DNA of 18,745 nucleotides from Holosporales bacterium. Lineage in GTDB: Bacteria > Pseudomonadota > Alphaproteobacteria > BNTO01. The stretch lies in the NCBI GenBank assembly GCA_031270515.1, contig JAISXM010000101.1:1-18745 (forward strand), written 5' to 3'. The position numbers were made by a program, and so were the translations under genes. Below the pieces are notes generated by a model. That model did not search any database. It had not been told where the DNA came from and saw only the letters and a program-made list of their open reading frames with translations. Of this stretch, positions 13,937 through 18,745 are shown in pieces (position 1 is the stretch's first letter; each line of letters starts with the position of its first letter).

Positions 13937-14839
13937 CTAACGGCGCGCAACCTCATCACTTTTTAACACGTTTGTTCCAATAACAACAGTTACATACTTT
14001 GCATGTGTGTCAATTACCCATTTCGCCAACGTTTTATCTCCCTCTTTTATAACCGTTGCCACAGGAATATGCGTTCCGTCCAACATTAAAACTTCTCCAT
14101 GCACAAAATCATTCGATTCGTTCTCCACAAACGGTGTCTCGCAATGTTCGCTGGAGTTTGCATATTGGATTTTCAGGAAAGGGGAGTTCTGCCCGCATAA
14201 TATTGCCTTTTGATGGGACTGGGACGAAATTACGGGAAACCTTGATTGAATGTGCGTTGCCAAGAACATAACGACAATTCCTTCGCGCTGGCCCTTTTGT
14301 TTTTTTTCAACAATGCGTCCAACTACTCCTTGCTGAGAAATGACGACGTCTCCAATTTTTATTTTGTCGCAGACGTCCGCAGGAGAGTACACCAGCGCAG
14401 TAAAAGGCATGGCTAAATTGAGTCGCGGCACGACGGTGATCGTTTCGAAGCAATGCTCTTGAATTACGGGAAGCATCGAGCGCAAATATGTATTCTCTTC
14501 TTGAAGTCGTTCATAATCGAATAGGTGATTTTCGTATTCTAATATTGTGTTTAACAGTTGGTGCTTTTCTTTTATTAAGTCGAGCTTATATCCAAACAGC
14601 GTTTTTACGTATGACAAAACATTGGATAGCTGATTCGTCACATTGATATATTTTGTTTGTAAAGGAATTAATGTCGAAAAATAGTAATTATGTTTATATG
14701 TGGAATATAAAAACGATGCAACACTAATAGCAAACAACATTACTGCTTTTGCAGGCACCGCTTTTAGTTTATGGAACAAGCGCGTCCGAGATGGTTTGTA
14801 ATCTTGCGGAACTTGACTTGCGTGATCCTTTCCTGGCAT
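13937..14839 (-). CDS. mreC: rod-shape-determining protein MreC
   Basis: Periplasmic scaffold of the elongation (Rod) complex, bridging MreB/MreD and peptidoglycan synthases. 300 residues: cytoplasmic basic N-terminus (KPSRTRLFHKLK), one membrane span (~31-47, AVMLFAISVASFLYS), a coiled-coil (~80-125, with LQEENTYLRSM), then the beta domain containing IKIGDVVISQQGVVGRIVEK, a typical MreC phrase, and HIPVATVIKEGD. No mreB or mreD in the window. ATG start without a Shine-Dalgarno. A 25-nt piece of its coiled-coil coding sequence (14481-14505) is found again at 16418-16442, between the two pseudokinase genes. Retention suggests a cell that still builds sidewall peptidoglycan, in line with asd. 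Confidence 0.87.
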   Translation of the reverse strand: MPGKDHASQVPQDYKPSRTRLFHKLKAVPAKAVMLFAISVASFLYSTYKHNYYFSTLIPLQTKYINVTNQLSNVLSYVKTLFGYKLDLIKEKHQLLNTILEYENHLFDYERLQEENTYLRSMLPVIQEHCFETITVVPRLNLAMPFTALVYSPADVCDKIKIGDVVISQQGVVGRIVEKKQKGQREGIVVMFLATHIQSRFPVISSQSHQKAILCGQNSPFLKIQYANSSEHCETPFVENESNDFVHGEVLMLDGTHIPVATVIKEGDKTLAKWVIDTHAKYVTVVIGTNVLKSDEVARR

Positions 14840-14944
14840 ATGGTGCGCGTGCTTAGTTGCATTGCTGCATTATTGATCCTCTGCTGGAATCATGATACAC
14901 CGCACTCGAACCAGAAACAAACTGAAACTCTAGCTAGAAACAAA

Positions 14945-15016
14945 CGGAAACGAGTCTGGACTTTTTCGGAAACGAGTCTGGACTTTTTTCGGTATTGAAA
15001 CGAATTTGAACTTTTT
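14945..15016. repeat. 22-27-nt tandem repeats between mreC and the first pseudokinase gene
   Basis: Units at 14945-14966, 14967-14989 and 14990-15016 share CGG...GAAACGA...TGGACTTTTT; the first two are almost identical, the third is degenerate. Upstream bases from about 14910 (GAAACAAACTGAAACTC) look like older decayed copies. Within the 243-nt spacer 14840-15082 I see no gene. Confidence 0.75.
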
Positions 15017-15082
15017 CGTCTCAATTTATGAGCGGCTTAGCGGCATCCAGGCCCTGCTATCCCAGATCTACTTCAGGCTCTG

Positions 15083-16309
15083 TTATTTCGGATCTACTTC
15101 AAGCTCTGCCATTCCAGGCCGACTTTCAGGTTCAGCCAGCGATTCTATCCTTCCACTAGATGTAATGCCAGCAAAGTCTCTCTGTGTACCACACCCAGAT
15201 CCCATATATGGATTCATTATATCCATCGACCCCAGACCCATCGACCCCAGACCCATCATCAGACCCATCGACCCCAGACTCGGCATCCCCAGACTCGGCA
15301 TCCCCAGACCCGGCATCCCCAGACTCGGCATCCCCATCATACCCAGATTCGACGCCATCATACCTGGCCCCTCCAACATACCCGGCATCATCAACATACC
15401 CGGACCCATCATTGTACTTGCCCTCGAAAAATTGTCAATATTCACAGGACGTAATGTCGCTAAAATAGTGTCAAACGTTGGACGGCGTGTAGGATAAAAG
15501 CTTAAACATAGCGAAATAAGTGTTTTTATTCGTTGTTCCCCAAAAATTGGTTGTAACTCAACACGTGAGAGTCGTTCCAGCAAGTCCTTTCTTTGGTCCC
15601 CGCTAACGACGTATCTCTCTTGGTCGCTATCCGGCATTGGCTGAAGGACTTTAGATAAAAGAGATGCAAGAATTACACCATAGGCATAGACAACCGAAGC
15701 TTCAGTACACAGACTTTTTTCAGAACGCAATCGACCTCCATATAACTCAGGCGCCAGCGTGCGTCCTCGATGTCCAAGAGTGGCTCTCGTCTCTGTTAAT
15801 ATAGGAACTACGACGTCAAGGAAGACGGTTCTTTTTGCATCAACTTTGACGAAAATGTTGTTCAAATCCGGGAAAAAGTATTCAAGAGGGGATCCTTGTG
15901 CCTTTTTCCTTTCAATATCAATTACCGCTTCTTTAAAAATCCTAGCCAAGCGTACAGCGATAGACCACTCATCCTTTCTAGTTAATATTTTGCATATATG
16001 CTCGAAATCCAAGTATCCCATCGAGAGAAATTTTGTCCCAGGTTCGCCATAAATCGTTGTCAGATCAGAAAGGAGCTCGGGATTCGCTAAAGAAGGCGAA
16101 TCCGGGTTATTCGACCACGTGATGCATGGCACATTGTTTTTTTCGTATAGATACAAACATCTGAGAGAAGAGAGTAGTGAGATAGCTCTTGGATTTTCCA
16201 TATCGCTAAACATGGTAGGTGCGTCTGTGCGGTCTGGGTTGCTCGTTTCTGCAGAGTAGCCACTAAAAGTAATGGTAATTACTAATGGTAGTAATAGCCG
16301 TGCGTTCAT
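15083..16309 (-). CDS. exported pseudokinase-like protein with Met/Gly-rich repeat tail
   Basis: 408 residues. ATG at 16309 chosen because AAGGAG lies six bases upstream and gives a signal peptide (MNARLLLPLVITITFSGYSA); the frame extends to 16396. Residues ~100-287 resemble the C-lobe of a eukaryote-type (TKL-like) kinase: an alpha-E-like helix (~115-133), a loop in the catalytic-loop position (YFFPDLNNIFVKVD, 144-157), a DFG-position segment (FLDVVVP), APELYGG (186-192), TEASVVYAYGVILASLL (202-218) matching the alpha-F helix, and RRPTF (275-279) as subdomain XI. The HRD Asp and Lys, and DFG as such, are absent and no N-lobe glycine loop is evident, so catalysis is unlikely. Residues ~298-375 are GMPSLGMPGLGM-type repeats. 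Paralogue of the next gene. Function unknown; a secreted effector or binding decoy is inference. Confidence 0.7.
   Translation of the reverse strand: MNARLLLPLVITITFSGYSAETSNPDRTDAPTMFSDMENPRAISLLSSLRCLYLYEKNNVPCITWSNNPDSPSLANPELLSDLTTIYGEPGTKFLSMGYLDFEHICKILTRKDEWSIAVRLARIFKEAVIDIERKKAQGSPLEYFFPDLNNIFVKVDAKRTVFLDVVVPILTETRATLGHRGRTLAPELYGGRLRSEKSLCTEASVVYAYGVILASLLSKVLQPMPDSDQERYVVSGDQRKDLLERLSRVELQPIFGEQRIKTLISLCLSFYPTRRPTFDTILATLRPVNIDNFSRASTMMGPGMLMMPGMLEGPGMMASNLGMMGMPSLGMPGLGMPSLGMPSLGSMGLMMGLGSMGLGSMDIMNPYMGSGCGTQRDFAGITSSGRIESLAEPESRPGMAELEVDPK
15224..15340 (-). repeat. 15-nt tandem repeats coding the Met/Gly-rich tail
   Basis: Plus-strand units start at 15224, 15239, 15266, 15281, 15296, 15311 and 15326 (15 nt each, one 12-nt unit at 15254). 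They fall in two variants, CATCGACCCCAGACC and CGGCATCCCCAGACT, encoding GLGSM- and SLGMP-type pentapeptides on the minus strand. Several other frames are also open across them. Confidence 0.9.
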
Positions 16310-16417
16310 ATGTATCTCCTTATATTCACAAATAGATGTGATCTTTATACTTAAAGGATAACGAAACACTGTAAACATGTCAACATATAACGACACTGCA
16401 TTCAGATTTTAATCATA

Positions 16418-16442
16418 CGCAAATATGCATTCTCTTCTTGAA
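16418..16442. repeat. 25-nt copy of an mreC segment in the spacer between pseudokinase genes
   Basis: Matches 14481-14505 inside mreC at 24 of 25 positions, same orientation. It lies in the 183-nt spacer 16310-16492, which otherwise shows no gene. Length and identity make chance unlikely; best read as a leftover of a segmental duplication. Confidence 0.75.
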
Positions 16443-16492
16443 TTGGAAGGCGTTAGTTAAGTCATAGCAGAACATGGTTATCGCAACAGTTT

Positions 16493-17447
16493 TTACTTGT
16501 GAATATCCCAGGGCGACCTATACTCTATTTCCATCTGTTTATAGTAATTTTTCCACATATTGCAATAGTCATTATTATTGGCAGCATTCTCAAATTCTAG
16601 AAGATGAATATTTTTGACCCTCCTCTCAATATCGAGAAGCGTTGGACGATCTGCAGGATCACTCTCTAAGCATTGCGCAATCAGGAATCTCATTTGTGTT
16701 CCTAACAGGTTTTCTATGTCGCCCATCAAATCTGTTTTTTGTTTCCCACTAATGGTGTACGACGCTTGTTTTGATGGATCATATTCAATTTTTGGTACGT
16801 TCTTCGAGCAAATTGACGCAACGATTACACCATAGGCATAGACAACCGAAGCCTCCGTACACGGACCTCCTCCGTATAGTTCAGGAGCCCACGTTGCTTC
16901 ATGTTTAGGTGCGTCCCTCATCGCTGTGAATCGAGGTACTACGACTCCTAAACATGTGTTTTTTTGGGGATTTATTCTAGCAAAAATGTTTACAAAACCC
17001 GGAACAAAATGTTTTTGCGGAATCCCTCGTGCATTTTCTATTCTCATATCATCTACTACTCTTTTAAAAATCGTGGACAATTGTACTGCAATAGACTTTA
17101 GGTCCTGTGATGTTAACATGTCGCATACAAGTACATAACGCACGTCTTCTAGCGGGAACAATCTTATACCAGGTTGGCGATCACAATACATTGCAACATC
17201 AGCAGGCAATGTTGAACGCTGAGTCCACCACAAATGCTCAGGGACATCTGACCACAGAATGTACGACACATTGTTTTTTACGCCTACACATACATGTTGT
17301 GGGTGAGGAAGATTGACGAAGAAAGACGATATCTTCTAATTCGTCCAATGCTTTAGGTGCTTCTATGCCTCTTTGATTGCTCGTTCCTGCAGAGTAGCTA
17401 TTGCAAACTAGGGCAATCATTAATGGGAGTAGTGACCGTGTATTCAT
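16493..17447 (-). pseudogene. second exported pseudokinase-like gene, split by a +1 frameshift
   Basis: Paralogue of the preceding gene. The 5' part starts at ATG 17447 (GAGG upstream) with a signal peptide (MNTRSLLPLMIALVCNSYSA), the 3' part is open from about 17330 to 16493 in another frame. Skipping one base near 17321 joins them, and the joined text (LEDIVFFVNLPHPQH, then VCVGVKNNVSYILWSDVP) aligns without gaps to the paralogue (MENPRAISLLSSLRC, LYLYEKNNVPCITWSNNP). Kinase-like C-lobe marks: FVPGFVNIFARIN in the catalytic-loop position, GVVVP in the DFG position, APELYGG, TEASVVYAYGVIVASI, DRPTLLDI. HRD and DFG are lost. There is no Met-rich tail; it ends with an Asn/Tyr-rich segment. Could be a decayed gene, a sequencing error, or (less likely) programmed frameshifting; an internal GTG at 17269 would give only the 3' part. 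The 180 nt beyond its start (17448-17627) hold nothing I can identify. Confidence 0.7.
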
Positions 17448-17627
17448 ATAGTATTCCTCTGTGCTTATACGGTGAGTTAATATCTATTGTAGATGATAGC
17501 GAAGTATTTATCTCTAGTAAATAGGCTCCTAGACTTCTGCTACTAATGCCTTATGTGTTCGGGTAATTGGGTCGCCACGCTAAATTGTAGTACCATGGCA
17601 CACGCCCCTTGTTATCGACTCCGCACA

Positions 17628-17747
17628 ATGATTTCTATCTCTGGCAGAAAATGGACTCTCCCCACGCACAACGAGCGCGACATCCTCACAATACAGCAAA
17701 CGCACGGAGTGAGCGACATGCTGGTTGTGATTTGGACTTTTTTGTGA
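17628..17747 (+). pseudogene. possible recJ 5' relic (39 codons)
   Basis: ATG at 17628, stop at 17745. The product begins MISISGRKWTLPTHNERDIL and continues TIQQTHGVSDMLVVIW. This resembles the extreme N-terminus of alphaproteobacterial RecJ (S-x-S/T-GR-K/R-W, then a DER-like segment and a helix ending before an RG motif), but stops after about 35 aligned residues at a T-run. No nuclease motif follows in any frame. The similarity is from memory of the family pattern, not a search; a short chance ORF is possible. The frame extends upstream to an ATG at 17553. Confidence 0.35.
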
Positions 17748-17753
17748 GAACTA

Positions 17754-18104
17754 TTACAACCCACGCTTCTTCCACCATTCGTCAGTTTGGAATTCCTGTG
17801 GAAGTCTTCCCACGAACTCGTCGTAAGGATCATTTACTCCACGTAGGTATTGTTCTCCAAGTTCTTTGCGTATAGTTTCGTAGTGCTCATCTGCTAGTGA
17901 TTTAGGCAACTTAGTTCCACAATAAGGACAAAAATCTATTACACCGATTAAATCTTCACGGCCAATAACGGTCACTGAAAATTCTCTAACCATTGGATCA
18001 TACACATAAATTTGCCCAGCCTTTTTATTACTATCTAAGGTCACAAGATTTTTTAAAGAGTTGCAACAAAACTTAAAATCTTGAAAAAAAACGTCATCTG
18101 TCAT
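17754..18104 (-). CDS. DUF6980-like small Cys-containing protein
   Basis: 116 residues. The C-terminal half carries the pattern I know from DUF6980 proteins: DFCPYCGTKLPKSLADE, then an acidic/helical stretch, then LPQEFQTDEWW at the end. An N-terminal Cys pair (FKFCCNS, residues 12-14 region) with the CPYC motif could bind one zinc ion. Its ATG overlaps the stop of a short upstream frame by ATGA, so it is probably translated by coupling. Proteins of this type occur as orphan genes in mobile or toxin-immunity neighbourhoods; an immunity role here is a guess. Ribosome-binding site weak (AAGGA, 11 bases away). Confidence 0.65.
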   Translation of the reverse strand: MTDDVFFQDFKFCCNSLKNLVTLDSNKKAGQIYVYDPMVREFSVTVIGREDLIGVIDFCPYCGTKLPKSLADEHYETIRKELGEQYLRGVNDPYDEFVGRLPQEFQTDEWWKKRGL

Positions 18105-18232
18105 TTTCTTTTTAATCCTTTCTTAGCAAATTCCGTCAATATTTTTCCTTTGTCTGGTCCAAGTGCCAGGGCGTCCTTACGAAAAATTTTTAATAAGAAC
18201 CCTTTGTTTCTAGTTCTTTGAGAATCGCACAC
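18101..18232 (-). pseudogene. short frame coupled to the DUF6980-like gene, likely 3' end of a broken gene
   Basis: From a GTG at 18232 the frame reads about 43 codons, ends ALGPDKGKILTEFAKKGLKRK-stop without the first residue of that phrase being special, and its TGA overlaps the next ATG. It is Lys-rich and ends like a natural C-terminus. A different minus-strand frame is open upstream and stops at 18190 (last residues VKKCAILKELETKGSY), so the two may be parts of one gene broken by frameshift. I do not recognise the product; a toxin C-terminus upstream of an immunity-like gene is one reading. The whole stretch 18105-18398 otherwise holds the Rpn promoter and a dispersed 20-mer. Confidence 0.35.
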
Positions 18233-18262
18233 TTTTTAACCGTAGTAAAAAATAGCCACGAC

Positions 18263-18282
18263 ACCGGGGCCCCATAACAAAC
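18263..18282. repeat. 20-nt dispersed repeat, copy 2
   Basis: 18 of 20 positions identical to 7796-7815, same orientation, including the invariant CCCATAACAAAC. Both lie in spacers of accessory regions. Confidence 0.3.
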
Positions 18283-18332
18283 AAGTTGAAACTCGTTATC
18301 ATGCAAGACCTGGATGAGGTGTAAAATGCGAC

Positions 18333-18362
18333 TTGTTTTTATGGACAGGTATCGTGTATAAT
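18333..18362 (+). promoter_or_regulatory. promoter of the Rpn-type gene
   Basis: TTGTTT (18333-18338), 18-nt spacer, TATAAT (18357-18362), 36 nt before the ATG at 18399. Confidence 0.55.
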
Positions 18363-18398
18363 CAATAGTAGTGGTATGACAGCTTTTGGGGATGTGCG

Positions 18399-18745
18399 AT
18401 GTCTTCGTTGTTAAGCCCGCAAATCGACTTTGTTTTTAAGAATATATTTGGTGTGGAAGGCAAAGAGCCGCTATTAATCTCGTTTTTGAACTCTTTGTTC
18501 AAAGGGAATCCAGTGGTTAAAGGCCTTACGCTGGGCAACACGGATATTTGCAAAACAAGGCACGACGGCAAATCCAATCGTTTGGACGTCAGAGCCACAA
18601 TCGACGACGGAACGCAGCTGGATATCGAGATTCAATGCCACAATACGGAAGAAATTCCTCAGAGAGCGTTGAATTACCTGGCGAATCTCATGCCGGAAGT
18701 CATCAACGAAGGCGAGTCTTATGTCGTGTCAAAGGCGATCGGTAT
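18399..18745 (+). CDS. Rpn/PD-(D/E)XK nuclease family transposase-like protein, 5' part
   Basis: The window ends after about 115 codons. The product begins MSSLLSPQIDFVFKNIFGVE and contains NRLDVRATIDDG and QLDIEIQCHN, which fit the PDDEXK_2 (Rpn-like 'transposase') family: the Asp of LDV and the E-x-Q of DIEIQ are the nuclease core in this family's variant form, followed by a helix region (QRALNYLANLM) and a Lys near SKAIGI. Family members are recombination-promoting DNA endonucleases, abundant in intracellular bacteria such as Orientia-like and amoeba symbionts. Start ATG has GGGGA seven bases upstream. Intact as far as visible; whether the rest is intact cannot be seen. No terminal repeats in view. 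Confidence 0.9.
   Translation, partial: MSSLLSPQIDFVFKNIFGVEGKEPLLISFLNSLFKGNPVVKGLTLGNTDICKTRHDGKSNRLDVRATIDDGTQLDIEIQCHNTEEIPQRALNYLANLMPEVINEGESYVVSKAIG

Noticed and set aside
15184..15468. Pro/Ser/Asp-repeat open frame on the plus strand opposite the Met-rich tail
   Set aside because: It looks like a cell-surface Pro-rich protein but has no signal peptide or ribosome-binding site and is explained by the 15-nt repeats of the minus-strand gene.
68..17511. 13-nt match GCGAAGTATTTAT at 68-80 and 17499-17511
   Set aside because: A 13-mer match between two AT-rich spots is expected by chance in a window of this length.
14957..17742. Shared TGGACTTTTTT between the tandem repeats near 14.95 kb and the recJ-like relic
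   Set aside because: Eleven bases with a homopolymer run; too short and low in complexity to call an element end.
1..18745. tRNA or rRNA genes
   Set aside because: I scanned the spacers for cloverleaf-like sequence (GTTCGANTC arms, CCA ends) and found none; short spacers leave little room.

Overview
The window looks like part of the chromosome of an intracellular (endosymbiont-type) alphaproteobacterium, perhaps of the Holosporales or Rickettsiales kind. The alphaproteobacterial flavour comes from DusB, aspartate-semialdehyde dehydrogenase, AlaS, RuvA, PyrH and MreC. The intracellular lifestyle is suggested by an organophosphate/hexose-phosphate antiporter of the UhpC/GlpT type, a Sel1-repeat protein with a signal peptide, exported kinase-like proteins, broken genes and a PD-(D/E)XK 'Rpn-type' element. 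The taxonomic placement is inference.

Layout. 113-1862: dusB (+) and a DedA membrane protein gene (-) meet tail to tail. 1863-2309: a long AT-rich gap with a cluster of DnaA-box-like 9-mers, which looks like a replication origin or DnaA-controlled region. 2310-3299: asd (+). 3354-3500: a 48-residue membrane protein (-) that is easily missed. 3591-6191: alaS (-). 6192-6564: a GC-rich hairpin/G-quadruplex element behind an extended -10 promoter, a possible small RNA. 6565-9370: accessory block with a secreted Sel1-repeat protein, a secreted protein built from nested 'MDQ' repeats, and a tiny ORF. 9436-12945: sugar-phosphate antiporter, ruvA (with a duplicated 5' end that makes a coupled mini-ORF) and a MATE exporter, all (+). 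13028-14839: pyrH and mreC (-). 15083-17447: two paralogous exported pseudokinase-like genes (-), the second split by a +1 frameshift. 17628-18745: a possible recJ 5' relic, a DUF6980-like protein gene overlapping a short upstream reading frame, and the 5' part of a PD-(D/E)XK element.

Two themes stand out. First, short in-frame tandem repeats sit inside otherwise conserved genes (dusB, alaS twice, ruvA, the Sel1 gene) and form large parts of the MDQ and pseudokinase genes, so slippage appears to be reshaping proteins across this genome. Second, 13.9-17.5 kb shows a segmental duplication: the two pseudokinase genes are paralogues, and a 25-nt piece of the mreC coding sequence (24/25 identical) sits between them. 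The best candidates for something undescribed are the exported pseudokinases, which keep the APE and Arg-Pro motifs but have lost HRD and DFG, and the MDQ repeat protein.
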